A stretch of 64,000 nucleotides of DNA from a bacterium UBP6_UBA1177 (GTDB lineage Bacteria; UBP6; UBA1177). Each line of letters begins with the position of its first letter. Within the stretch, counting starts at the first letter, position 1. The notes under the pieces were generated by a model, which did no database searches, had not been told where the DNA came from, and saw nothing but the letters and a program-made list of their open reading frames with translations. The translations under genes were made by a program, and so were the position numbers. Positions 33,588 through 42,294 of the stretch are shown here, piece by piece. The stretch spans positions 12,238 to 76,237 of the forward strand of contig DBYV01000035.1 in NCBI GenBank assembly GCA_002310995.1, read 5' to 3'.

Positions 33588-34946
33588 ATGAAAAAGATTG
33601 TTCTTTCGGTTTTATCATTGATTTTACTGGCATTTTTAGTTTCATGCGAAGATTCCGCCCTGCCCGATCTGCCTGATATGGATGAGTCGATGGATGTCGA
33701 TGCTTTTGAAATCGGTGACGAGGATGCAACTCCAGATTACGAATCAAAACCTGATGAGGAAAACGGCGTAAACGATGCAGATAACCAGGAAACTCCTGAT
33801 TCTGAGAGTCCAGATTCCGAAAAACCTGACACTGAAACTCCGGATGAAACTCCAGATGAAGAAATTTCTGAACCTGAGATAGCGGCTTCACACCTCATTG
33901 TCGCGACTGTAGGCGGCTACGATGTCCCGATGAGCGGTCACGTTTACTATGCTAAAGACGAAAACCTCGACACTTTTAAGGAAATTCCGCTTGAAGGCGG
34001 AATGGGAAGCTCCGACGGCGCAGATCTCAACGTCGCGGCTTTTACAGAAGGTTTCGCAGTTGTCGGAAGGCACGATTCTTCTTCACTTTACTTTTTTACG
34101 CCCGACTTTGAATTTGAGCAGGAAATTCAAGTAAAACCGGATACTTACATAAACATGCAGGACATGGTCTATAACCCGTTCAAAGACGAATTCATCGTTT
34201 CAGCTCTCAATTTTGACGATTTTGACTCGAAAACGACATTTTCCAACAAACTATTCATATTCAAAAAAGATTCGCCGGAAACAGCATCAACCTTGGAAAT
34301 AAGCGATAACGAGTCGGCAAGCCCTGCAAAAATGAAGATTGTCGGCAAAAAACTTTTCGTTGCACTGCAGAACCTCGAAAACAACACTTCGGCAAAAGGC
34401 GAAATAGCAGTCGTTGATCTCGAAAATTATTCGGTCGAAAGGATAACTCTTCCCACAACGAACCCGACAGGAAAGATCGAATACAACAAAAATGTCGATA
34501 AAAACCACATCTATCTTACGACGACCGGTAACTGGAAACAGGGTGACGGCGCACTTCTGCAAGTAAATACGGATACTTACGAAGTTAAGAAAGTCTTAAG
34601 CGAATCTGAGGAAGAAAACAACATTTTAGACGGCGATTTCGTTGACCTCTCGATTGCCGATAACGGTGATTTTTTCATAATTTTTTCCAACAACATCCTT
34701 TACAACGACAACAGCCTTCTGCTCTACAAACCGAAAGAAGGCAAAATTTCAAAAATAGATTCCAAAATCAACGCATTTGCGGCAAATCCGATCGACTACA
34801 GCTCTGTCAGCGGCAAAATTTACTATTTCGTTGATGAAAAATCGGATACTTACCTTAAATCTTTCGATACGAAGACTAAGGCTGACGAAAAGATCCTTCT
34901 TGATTTCGGTCCGGCTGCGTTAAGAGTGAAATACGACTACAAGTGA
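33588..34946 (+). CDS. Propeller-like surface lipoprotein with acidic linker
   Basis: 452 residues. The lipobox is LVSC (C20). The linker of about 80 residues is rich in Asp/Glu/Pro (DMDESMDVDAF, SPDSEKPDTETPDETPDEE). The C-terminal ~350 residues have repeating beta-strand patterns with W/F-poor blades (LYFFTPDFEFEQEI, IAVVDLENYSVERI, LLQVNTDTYEVKKVL), suggesting a seven- or eight-bladed propeller. No catalytic motif is seen. It sits just upstream of the ammonia-lyase gene (7-nt gap), possibly cotranscribed with it. A weak inverted repeat, ACAAAAAG-GGCT-CTTTTTGT, lies about 45 nt upstream of the start. Confidence 0.7.
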   Translation: MKKIVLSVLSLILLAFLVSCEDSALPDLPDMDESMDVDAFEIGDEDATPDYESKPDEENGVNDADNQETPDSESPDSEKPDTETPDETPDEEISEPEIAASHLIVATVGGYDVPMSGHVYYAKDENLDTFKEIPLEGGMGSSDGADLNVAAFTEGFAVVGRHDSSSLYFFTPDFEFEQEIQVKPDTYINMQDMVYNPFKDEFIVSALNFDDFDSKTTFSNKLFIFKKDSPETASTLEISDNESASPAKMKIVGKKLFVALQNLENNTSAKGEIAVVDLENYSVERITLPTTNPTGKIEYNKNVDKNHIYLTTTGNWKQGDGALLQVNTDTYEVKKVLSESEEENNILDGDFVDLSIADNGDFFIIFSNNILYNDNSLLLYKPKEGKISKIDSKINAFAANPIDYSSVSGKIYYFVDEKSDTYLKSFDTKTKADEKILLDFGPAALRVKYDYK

Positions 34947-34953
34947 GGGATAA

Positions 34954-36528
34954 ATGAAAATTGTAAACGGAAACAATCTGACAATCGAAGATGTGTGCGA
35001 TGTCGCATATAAAAATGAGCAGGTCGCACTCCCTGAAGATAAAAAATTCTGGGAAACTTTAGAAAAATCACGGAAATTTCTGGAAGATTACGTAAAAACC
35101 GGAGTGCCGGTCTACGGCGTCACGACCGATTTCGGCGACAGCTGCGATAACCAGATAAGCATTGACAAGGCGGGCGAGCTCCAGCGGACGATCTGCACAT
35201 ATCACGGGATCGGTTTAGGCCCGAAATTCGACCGCGTCACCGGAAGAGCAGTAGTTCTTGCGCGCCTCAACAGCAACGTAAAAGGCGGTCACTCGGCAAT
35301 TCGCCCTGAACTTGCCAAAATGATGCTCACGCTTCTCAACAAGGACATAATTCCGGTGATCCCGCAGCTCGGTTCGGTCGGTGCTTCGGGAGACTTGACA
35401 CCTCTCAGCTACCTTGCGGCAGTCATCATGGGCGAACGCGATGTTTACTACAAAGGAAAAATCGTTCCTGCGGCCGAGGCTATGAAAGCTGAAGGGATAA
35501 AACCGCTTCCGATCGAAGCGAAAGAAGGTCTGGCACTTATGAACGGAACAAGCGTGATGACTGCGGTCGCCTCTCTTGCTTGGAAAAAAGCTGAAAGATT
35601 AGCCAGAATTTCAGACTTTTTAACCGCTGTGACATCTGAAATCACGCAGGGAAAGGACACTCCTTTCGCCGAAAAGGTGAGTGAAATCAAAAATCACCGC
35701 GGACAGTGCGATTCCGCAGCATATATACGCGAAATCATTAAAGATTCCAAGCGCGTTTTCAGATACGAGGATTTCCTTAAGAATAAAATCGATTCGATCG
35801 AAAACAAAGGTTTCATCAAGCAGCAGAATAAAATCCAGGACAGATACTCCATCCGCTGCGCGCCGCAGATAACTGGCGTTTACCGCGACACTCTGCGCTT
35901 TGCAAGAGAGCTGATAACAGAAGAACTCAATTCCGCAAACGACAATCCCCTTGTCGATATCAGAAGCGGCAGACTTTTCAACACCGGAAACTTCTACGGC
36001 GGCCACATCTGCGCTGCATGCGACTACCTGCGGACGGCTTTGGCAAATATCGCCGATCTTTCCGACAAACAGGCAGAAGTCATAATCGACGGCAAATTCA
36101 ACGGACTCACCGAAAATCTGATCCCCTTTACTCCCGAAAACCATCCGAGAGCGGGACTAAGACTCGGTTTCAAAGCAGTCCAGATAACGATAAGCGCAAT
36201 CCGCGGCGAAGTTATGACATACTCCTTCCCAGTCAGCATCACAAGTGCGCCGACAGAGGCTCTCAATCAGGACAAAGTTTCGATGGGAACGATCTCCGCT
36301 CGCAAACTTGCCGAGCAGACCGACCTTGTGTTTTTGCAGTTCGCAGCTCACATTCTCGCCGCAATGCAGGCGGTAGACCTCGCCGGGAAGGAAAATTTTT
36401 CATCGTTCACGCGCAGAGTTCACAACGAAGTCCGCAAGATCAGCCCGTTCGTTGAAGATGACCGCGCTTTGGACAAAGAAGCCGAAGCAGTCGCGGAATG
36501 GCTGAAAGAGACTGAGATTTTCGGATAA
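34954..36528 (+). CDS. hutH: MIO-type histidine/aromatic amino acid ammonia-lyase
   Basis: 524 residues. GSVGASGDLTPLSYLA (about 139-154) contains the Ala-Ser-Gly that cyclises into the MIO cofactor. Further family motifs are EGLALMNGTSVMT, QDRYSIRCAPQ and NSANDNPLVD. It removes ammonia from histidine or another aromatic amino acid, without a redox cofactor. The substrate-selectivity pair reads Tyr-His (in TICTYHGIG), whereas histidine lyases usually have Ser-His and tyrosine lyases His-Leu or similar. YGVTTDFGD also replaces the usual YGVNTGFG. No other hut genes are adjacent. The family call is firm; the substrate and symbol are provisional. GAGGGAT precedes the ATG. Confidence 0.88.
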   Translation: MKIVNGNNLTIEDVCDVAYKNEQVALPEDKKFWETLEKSRKFLEDYVKTGVPVYGVTTDFGDSCDNQISIDKAGELQRTICTYHGIGLGPKFDRVTGRAVVLARLNSNVKGGHSAIRPELAKMMLTLLNKDIIPVIPQLGSVGASGDLTPLSYLAAVIMGERDVYYKGKIVPAAEAMKAEGIKPLPIEAKEGLALMNGTSVMTAVASLAWKKAERLARISDFLTAVTSEITQGKDTPFAEKVSEIKNHRGQCDSAAYIREIIKDSKRVFRYEDFLKNKIDSIENKGFIKQQNKIQDRYSIRCAPQITGVYRDTLRFARELITEELNSANDNPLVDIRSGRLFNTGNFYGGHICAACDYLRTALANIADLSDKQAEVIIDGKFNGLTENLIPFTPENHPRAGLRLGFKAVQITISAIRGEVMTYSFPVSITSAPTEALNQDKVSMGTISARKLAEQTDLVFLQFAAHILAAMQAVDLAGKENFSSFTRRVHNEVRKISPFVEDDRALDKEAEAVAEWLKETEIFG

Positions 36529-36630
36529 AAAACAATGACCATGTCTTGGAAAATCTGCAAACGAAAAAACTAATCTCTGTTCAAAATAAAAGATCTCAAA
36601 ATAAATTTTCTTGATTTGATTTGAAATATT

Positions 36631-36692
36631 GTGATAATCATATCGTTAAAAATTTGTTTATTGTTATCATAAATGCAGGGTAAAGTTATCAT
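36631..36692. promoter_or_regulatory. GTTATCAT repeat cluster upstream of the ORF6N remnant
   Basis: Two direct GTTATCAT copies at 36663 and 36685 (22 bp apart, about two helical turns) and a related inverted TGATAATCA at 36632 lie in the AT-rich gap 36529-36697. They may be an old operator or part of the lost upstream sequence of the truncated gene. No other feature is seen in this gap. Confidence 0.3.
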
Positions 36693-36697
36693 TCATA

Positions 36698-37456
36698 GTG
36701 ACAATCAACCAAGTTACTAAAGAGGAAATGTTATTGCTTGATGAATCACGTTCAAGATCACAAATTGTGATCTTGAACGATAAAAAAAGTCGAGGAAGCA
36801 ATGTTAAATATCTGCCTTATGCCTTTACAGAACAAGGGGTAGCGATGCTTGCATCTGTTCTTAAAAGTGATACTGCAGTGCTGACAAGCATCATGATTAT
36901 AGATGCTTTTGTCGCTTTGAGGCGGTTTGTGCAGACAAATTCCCAAATTTTTCAAAGACTGGAGTTTATGGAAAAACGGCAGATAACCAGTGAAATTCAC
37001 TTATTGGAACACGGCAAAAAAATCGATGAACTTTTCGACAAAATGGACAGCTATAAAATCGAGGACAGGCAGGGAGTCTTCTTCCAAGGTCAGATTTTCG
37101 ATGCCTACGCAAAATTTGAGTCTTTTATTACCGAGGCTGAAAAAGAGATTGTTCTGATTGATAACTATGTCGATTTAACGGTTCTGGAACGCTTCGCCAA
37201 AAAGAAAAGCGGCGTAAAAGTCACGATATACACCTATCCCAAAACAAAAATCACACCTCTTGACGTCCAGAAATTCAACGAACAATATCTAGGGCTTGAG
37301 CTGAAACACACGGAAAAAATCCACGACCGCTTTTTGATTATTGACGGAAAAATCCTTTACCACATCGGGGCATCGCTCAAAGATCTCGCAAAACAGTGCT
37401 TCGCTTTCGAAATCATCGATTCATCGTGGATTCCAGAAATTATGAGGAATTTGTAA
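36698..37456 (+). pseudogene. 5'-truncated ORF6N-domain protein with C-terminal PLD-like domain
   Basis: 252 codons from a GTG at 36698 with no ribosome site. Intact ORF6N proteins begin with a ~60-residue block (the IYTIRGQ..DLA..YGVETR..NQAVKRN type) before the QLTKEE motif. Here the frame starts right at NQVTKEEM and then continues normally with YLPYAFTEQGVAMLASVLKSD. A coiled segment follows, then a C-terminal domain (about 125-250) with IHDRFLIIDGKILYHIG, a phospholipase D-like H.D pattern. The missing N-terminus suggests a decayed gene at the left edge of the island. ORF6N proteins are typical of phages and mobile elements. A functional short form cannot be excluded. Confidence 0.6.
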
Positions 37457-37719
37457 CCGCCGCACGGCGCACCTTTCTGCCCGCCGTCAGCGACAATAAT
37501 TTTTTATGTGTGAGAATTTCGTAAAAAAAGAACGCGAAATTCTTTCCTGAGAAATTTTCGCGAATGAAATCGTTCCTTTCTGCGGAAGAAATTTCAGAAT
37601 TTCCAGTATGTAGGAAAACACTCAACTTTGCGAAAAGAAATATTTTTACCAAGATTTTTCTGAAAAACTTTATTAAATTACAAATACAAATATAATTTTT
37701 GGCTTTTTTGAGGTTGTTC
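37457..37719. other. Non-coding gap with the likely promoter of the GHKL/STAS operon
   Basis: No supported gene. A -10-like TATAAT lies at 37691-37696, with a poor -35 (TTTATT) 16 bp upstream at 37669. The first 40 bp after the ORF6N remnant are GC-rich (CCGCCGCACGGCGCACC) and the remainder AT-rich, marking a composition step at the start of the defence-like operon. Confidence 0.45.
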
Positions 37720-37794
37720 ATGGCTAAAAATCGAAAATATACTTTCAAAGCACGAAACATCTTTAGGCTTTATATTTCAGGGGAATTGATATGA
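37720..37794 (+). CDS. 24-codon leader ORF coupled to the GHKL-ATPase gene
   Basis: The frame MAKNRKYTFKARNIFRLYISGELI has GAGG 6 nt before its ATG. Its TGA overlaps the next start codon (ATGA, 37791-37794), as in translational coupling. The peptide is basic and has no known motif. It was not tested for conservation, so it may be a true small protein, a regulatory leader, or chance. The tight overlap favours a role in translation of the ATPase gene. Confidence 0.45.
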   Translation: MAKNRKYTFKARNIFRLYISGELI

Positions 37795-38852
37795 AGTCGA
37801 GAAAAAAACTCAAAGCCTTAAGACATCAACGAGCGCGAGAAAGAGCTGAAATAAAAAAGCGCAGTCGTTTCCGAAAACGAAAGCGCAACAAAAGACTTTT
37901 ACAGCGCAAAGCAGATATTAATATCAGAAGAGCTATCAAACAAAAACCTAGCATATCCCAAACAGCTCCATCAAATTTTTCTCTAATCGATAATACAGAT
38001 GAGGTTGTTGCCTATATCAATAATTGCAAAAAATTATTACATGAGAAAGAAAAAGTAACAATTGATATTGCTAATATTCAAACCTTGACTTCTGACGCAA
38101 TAGCTCTTCTGGTCGCGTGCGCAGATGACCCGCATTTTCGTGGTAAATATGGTGAACTATCAGGAAATGCTCCAAAAGATATAAAACTACTAACTCTATT
38201 CATGGAATCAGGTTTCTACAAATTTGTTAGAGCACACAGGTTTATGAAAACAGCACAAAAAGAAAGAGACAATTTACTTCACAAAGAAAGCAATTTTAAA
38301 GTTCAACCAGATATCGCCAGAGAAGCTTGTCTACATGGCACACAACATCTTTTCAACAATAAAGAACCTATTAATAAAGAACTTATTTCATGCTTGTATG
38401 AAATGATAATAGAAGCAATGTCAAACACCAACAATCATGCTAACAAAGATAAGGAAGGGGGAACAAAATGGTGGTTGTATGCATACAATGATCCTGAAGG
38501 AAAAACATGCTATTCTTTTGTGGATTTAGGTGTTGGAATATTTGAAAGTTTACCTGTTAAGATTTATAAGAAGATAGCTATGAAATTTGGTTTTTCTCAC
38601 AATGCAGATCTAGTAAATGACTTGTTAGAAGGCAAAATCAAGTCAAGCAAAAGAGAAGATAATAATATTAGAGGTAAAGGCATTCCACAAATTGCAAACA
38701 ACAGCCAAAAAGATATTTTTAAAAGAGCTTTTATAATTAGTAATGATGTAAAAATTGATCTCAAATCAAGAAGAACAGAGAAATTATCTAATGATTTTCA
38801 TGGCACATTATTATATTGGGAATTGACTAAACAAGGAGAGAACAATGGATAA
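37791..38852 (+). CDS. STAS-like plus GHKL (histidine kinase-type) ATPase protein
   Basis: 353 residues. The N-terminus (1-50) is a highly basic Arg/Lys segment, possibly nucleic acid-binding. Residues about 63-145 resemble a STAS fold (KVTIDIANIQTLTSDAIALLVA). The C-terminal half is a GHKL ATPase: N box with Glu208 and Asn/His in SNTNNHA, G1 box DLGVGI (245-250) and G2 box RGKGIP (294-299). There is no phosphoacceptor His domain and no membrane segment, so it is not an ordinary sensor kinase. The gene is AT-rich relative to host genes. It overlaps the leader by 4 nt and the DUF4325 gene by 8 nt. The function is unknown; a defence or regulatory switch is inferred. Confidence 0.75.
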   Translation: MKSRKKLKALRHQRARERAEIKKRSRFRKRKRNKRLLQRKADINIRRAIKQKPSISQTAPSNFSLIDNTDEVVAYINNCKKLLHEKEKVTIDIANIQTLTSDAIALLVACADDPHFRGKYGELSGNAPKDIKLLTLFMESGFYKFVRAHRFMKTAQKERDNLLHKESNFKVQPDIAREACLHGTQHLFNNKEPINKELISCLYEMIIEAMSNTNNHANKDKEGGTKWWLYAYNDPEGKTCYSFVDLGVGIFESLPVKIYKKIAMKFGFSHNADLVNDLLEGKIKSSKREDNNIRGKGIPQIANNSQKDIFKRAFIISNDVKIDLKSRRTEKLSNDFHGTLLYWELTKQGENNG

Positions 38853-39174
38853 GATTTGTATTAACATCAAAAATGATTTTTCAGATTCCCCGGGAGCACG
38901 TTACAGAAAAGATGGACCACACTCAGGACAAGAATTTTATGAAGATAAATTAAAACCTAAATTTGATGAAGCTCTTAAGCTGGGATTAAAATTAGAAATT
39001 GATTTAGACGGAGTTTGGGGCTATCCGTCATCTTTTGTATCTGGCTCTTTTGGAAAATTATCGCTAGAATATGGCGCAGACAAAGTATTAAAAAATATTG
39101 AGTTCATATCTAAAGACAGTGAAACTCGCAAATACAGAATTATTGAAGAAATAAAAAATCCAACAATTAAATAA
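38845..39174 (+). CDS. STAS-like DUF4325 family small protein
   Basis: 109 residues. The pattern LEIDLDGVWGYPSSFVSGSFGKL (about 50-72) is the conserved core of the STAS-like DUF4325 family, which often lies next to GHKL-ATPase proteins. STAS domains commonly act as anti-anti-sigma or phosphoswitch partners of such ATPases. It overlaps the ATPase gene by 8 nt and ends directly at the start of the membrane-protein gene, so the three form one unit. A partner-switch role is inferred, not shown. Confidence 0.75.
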   Translation: MDKICINIKNDFSDSPGARYRKDGPHSGQEFYEDKLKPKFDEALKLGLKLEIDLDGVWGYPSSFVSGSFGKLSLEYGADKVLKNIEFISKDSETRKYRIIEEIKNPTIK

Positions 39175-39786
39175 ATGAGAATTTTTTATATTATAATTGG
39201 CATTATTGCCGAAATCCTGTTCTTCCTAATACTATTTTATAGTACATGGTATTATAGTATTAATATCATCGACTTTTTGATGTTGATTATAACAATAACT
39301 ATTTCGATAGTTGTTATATATCTGACACAAGCTCTTAACAAAAATGATATCATTATAAATATGATAATCGATGACATCAAAGAACTGATTTCACTTTATG
39401 AACAAAATTCAAATCTTTTTCTGGAACTTAAAGAAAATCAATTAAAATTGAAGACAGCTAGAGATAGGGTGAATATGTTGTTTCACAAATCAGACCTTTT
39501 AATTGATTGTATAAAAAATGAGCTTGAAGAATCATTTCCGGGTTTTTTGAAAAAAGAAAACAAAAAAGAAAACAAAAAAGAAGACAAAAAAGAAGAGAAA
39601 AACTATATTGCTAAATTAACTACTCCATATTATAATTGGGTGACTGGAGGAAAATTGTACGAGGAAAAATTTCGTATCGATTCTGAATTTATAAAAGATC
39701 ACGAAAATTGTCTTCGCAAGACCACTTCATCATTAAAGCTTGTTATTCATGAATTTGTAAGATATACTAAATGGAAAGGATTCTAG
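39175..39786 (+). CDS. Two-TM, coiled-coil membrane protein, putative effector of the operon
   Basis: 203 residues. Two transmembrane helices (about 4-26 and 32-52) are followed by a cytoplasmic helical region (LISLYEQNSNLFLELKENQLKLKTARDRV) and a Lys/Glu tract (about 122-140) made of a 12-nt repeat, then a C-terminal helix bundle. I recognise no family. The layout (short N-terminal membrane hairpin plus coiled coil) is common for membrane effectors in anti-phage systems. The ATG follows the DUF4325 stop by 0-1 nt. No terminator is evident downstream. Confidence 0.6.
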   Translation: MRIFYIIIGIIAEILFFLILFYSTWYYSINIIDFLMLIITITISIVVIYLTQALNKNDIIINMIIDDIKELISLYEQNSNLFLELKENQLKLKTARDRVNMLFHKSDLLIDCIKNELEESFPGFLKKENKKENKKEDKKEEKNYIAKLTTPYYNWVTGGKLYEEKFRIDSEFIKDHENCLRKTTSSLKLVIHEFVRYTKWKGF

Positions 39787-40035
39787 TTTCTCCCAAATAC
39801 GGAATACAAACGTTAGATAATATTAAAAACGGCGAATTATTTTGGGTGCCGAATCGGCAAAAACCCGCAAAAACCTTTTGAATACCTCGACCTTGACAGT
39901 GGTTTCGCCGCCGCCGCACAGCGCACAAAAGCACCTGAATTTAAACTTCAAAAGAGGTCGTAATCAGGTTGATTTCCTCACAAAAAACAATATAATTTCA
40001 GGCTTTATTTGGGGATTGCGGTCTATGGGGTAAAA
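39787..40035. other. Non-coding gap before the restriction-modification genes
   Basis: No supported gene. Around 39847-39963 one frame reads GKNPQKPFEYLDLDSGFAAA, then AQRTKAPEFKLQKRS and a stop. It has no start or ribosome site and looks like a fossil coding fragment, although I cannot name the source. The last 70 bp hold the promoter of the R-M operon. Confidence 0.4.
39969..39996 (+). promoter_or_regulatory. Sigma-70-type promoter of the R-M operon
   Basis: TTGATT (-35, 39969-39974) and a perfect TATAAT (-10, 39991-39996) are separated by 16 bp, about 40 nt upstream of the nuclease-methylase ATG. This suggests the R-M block is transcribed separately from the GHKL/STAS operon. Confidence 0.6.
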
Positions 40036-42288
40036 ATGGAAATAAAAATCGAAAATAACAAAATTTTTGCACCTCTGAAAAACAAATGGCTCGTCTATAA
40101 ACCGGAAGAGGAAGTTAGACAAAAGTATATATGCCGCTTGGTTGATAGTTACGGCTACTCTCTTGAACAAATGGCGCAAGAGCTGCAAGTTACAAATTCA
40201 CAGCGTGGACTGGGGGCAGCAAGAGCTGATATTGTAATTTGGCGTAACAAAGAAACAAATAAATATCCTTTGATTGTTGTAGAATGCAAAGCTGAATCCG
40301 TTACAATTCATAAAGAAGACTATTATCAGGGAATGAACTATGCTTCATGGGCTCATGCGAACTTTTTTGTAACAACAAACTTGAAAGAAACTCGTATTTT
40401 CAAGATTGTTGAAGGCGAAATCCCGAACAAGCTTGAAGAAGTTGTTGATATTCCGGATGCGGCGAAAGCCAACGATCAAAAAGAAATTGATAAATTATTG
40501 AAGCAAACAAAGGCTTTTACTCGTGATGAGTTTTCGAAACTGCTTTTCAAGTGTCACAATATCATTCGTAACAACGATAAACTTTCGCCTGAAGCTGCTT
40601 TTGATGAAATCAGCAAGATACTGTTCATCAAGATTAGGTTTGAGCGTGATAATAGCGGAAATCAAATTTTCTCACTGAATACGTTCAAGAAAGACAAGGA
40701 AAGCTACGAAAGATACAAACCTAAAGGCGGAGAAGATTTTTATCAGTTTTTATTTACTCAGACTAAACAACAGTTTGCCAATGACCATCTGTTTGATGAC
40801 AATGCCAAAATTGAGATTCGTGAAAACAGCTTTGAGCAGATTGTTAAGGAATTGGAGATATATAATCTTTCTACAACTTCAGACGATGTAAAAGGAATCG
40901 CTTTTGAAAAATTCTTGGGGAAAACATTCCGTGGTGAGTTGGGGCAGTTCTTTACCCCGCGAACAATTGTTGATTTTATGGTTTCCATCCTTGATCCGCA
41001 GGAAGGCGAATATATATGTGACCCGTGCTGCGGAAGCGGCGGCTTTTTGATTAAAGCATTTGAATATGTTCGAGAAAAAATAGAAAAAGATGTCGAAGCG
41101 CAAAAGGAATTAATAAAGCAGAAATACTACGGTGAAGATTACGAAAAGCTGTCCGAAGCCAAAAAACAAAAAATTGAAGATACTGTAGCAAAAGCATTCG
41201 CCTACATGAATGAAGAGCTGAATCTCAATAATGAGAAAGGGCGGTTGCGCACGCTGTCATTTGATTGCATTTACGGCACAGATGCCAATCCGCGAATGGC
41301 TCGAACTGCAAAAATGAATATGATCATGCACGGAGACGGTCACGGCGGCGTTCATCACCACGACGGACTTTTGAATGTAAACGGAATTTTTGAAAACCGT
41401 TTCGATATTATTCTCACGAATCCGCCCTTCGGTTCAAGAGTTGAGAAAGATTTGAAAATATCAGAAGCTGACAGATTTACCGATCAGGAAAGAATTAATG
41501 CCTATATAGAAAGATACGGTGATGCTTACAGAGAAGCGTTAAAACAGGTAAATGACAACATCGGAAAACCGCTTCTGAGTCTTTATAAAATAGACAACGG
41601 ATTAACTGAGGTGCTCTTTATTGAGCGTTGTCTGAATTTGCTAAAACCAGGCGGAAGAATGGGAATTGTTCTCCCGGAAGGTGTTTTGAACAACTCTAAT
41701 CTTCAAAAAGTGCGCGAATTTGTTGAAAGCAAAGCTAAAATTTTGCTGATTGTTTCCATTCCGCAGGATGTTTTCATTGCTTCTGGCGCAACGGTAAAAC
41801 CAAGTCTTTTGTTCTTCAAAAAATTCACTCAGAAAGAAGCAGAAGAATATGAGAAAATAAGAAAAGAAGCTGAAAAAACTGTTGAATTAAAATACGCAGA
41901 TGAATTAACATCTATCGAAGAACAACTCTCCAAACGAGGGAAAGAAGCTTTACCAAAAGAACAAAAGAAAGAATTGAATGCAAAGAAAAAACAGATTCTG
42001 GAAAAGAAGCAAGACGAAATTAAGGCAGAAATAAAAGAGCATTTTGACTATGAAATACCGATTGCCGAAGTAAAAAAAGCAGGTATCAGCACAACCGGTG
42101 CGGCCATTGAAAACGAACTTATTCCATTGGCAGATGAATTTGCGCCATACAGAAAAGAGATGAAATTGTGGGAAAAACCAGAGAAAGAAACACAATATAA
42201 ATCTGACGATAATGGTTTCGTTTATCGCATAAGGATAGCCAACCAAATTGTTGCTGAACCAGAAATTTTTTACGGACAGAAAAAATAG
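40036..42288 (+). CDS. Fused restriction nuclease - N6-adenine methyltransferase (BcgI-like RM subunit)
   Basis: 750 residues from the ATG at 40036, with GGGG 5 nt upstream; the frame extends 9 codons upstream to a TTG. Residues about 1-130 form an HsdR-N-type PD-(D/E)xK nuclease (ARADIVIW with D65, then VVECKAE with E83 and K85). A helical linker is followed by an HsdM-like methylase: GQFFTPR, DPCCGSGGFL (about 330, AdoMet) and TNPPFGS (NPPF about 461). A charged coiled coil lies near 600-670. Fusion of nuclease and methylase with a separate specificity subunit, and no DEAD-box translocase, is the plan of Type IIB enzymes such as BcgI. Such enzymes methylate a bipartite site and cut on both sides when it is unmodified. 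Confidence 0.85.
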   Translation: MEIKIENNKIFAPLKNKWLVYKPEEEVRQKYICRLVDSYGYSLEQMAQELQVTNSQRGLGAARADIVIWRNKETNKYPLIVVECKAESVTIHKEDYYQGMNYASWAHANFFVTTNLKETRIFKIVEGEIPNKLEEVVDIPDAAKANDQKEIDKLLKQTKAFTRDEFSKLLFKCHNIIRNNDKLSPEAAFDEISKILFIKIRFERDNSGNQIFSLNTFKKDKESYERYKPKGGEDFYQFLFTQTKQQFANDHLFDDNAKIEIRENSFEQIVKELEIYNLSTTSDDVKGIAFEKFLGKTFRGELGQFFTPRTIVDFMVSILDPQEGEYICDPCCGSGGFLIKAFEYVREKIEKDVEAQKELIKQKYYGEDYEKLSEAKKQKIEDTVAKAFAYMNEELNLNNEKGRLRTLSFDCIYGTDANPRMARTAKMNMIMHGDGHGGVHHHDGLLNVNGIFENRFDIILTNPPFGSRVEKDLKISEADRFTDQERINAYIERYGDAYREALKQVNDNIGKPLLSLYKIDNGLTEVLFIERCLNLLKPGGRMGIVLPEGVLNNSNLQKVREFVESKAKILLIVSIPQDVFIASGATVKPSLLFFKKFTQKEAEEYEKIRKEAEKTVELKYADELTSIEEQLSKRGKEALPKEQKKELNAKKKQILEKKQDEIKAEIKEHFDYEIPIAEVKKAGISTTGAAIENELIPLADEFAPYRKEMKLWEKPEKETQYKSDDNGFVYRIRIANQIVAEPEIFYGQKK

Positions 42289-42294
42289 ACAACC

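Noticed and set aside
37440..37760. 106-codon minus-strand frame before the GHKL operon
   Set aside because: AT-rich promoter-like region, no ribosome site and no motif.
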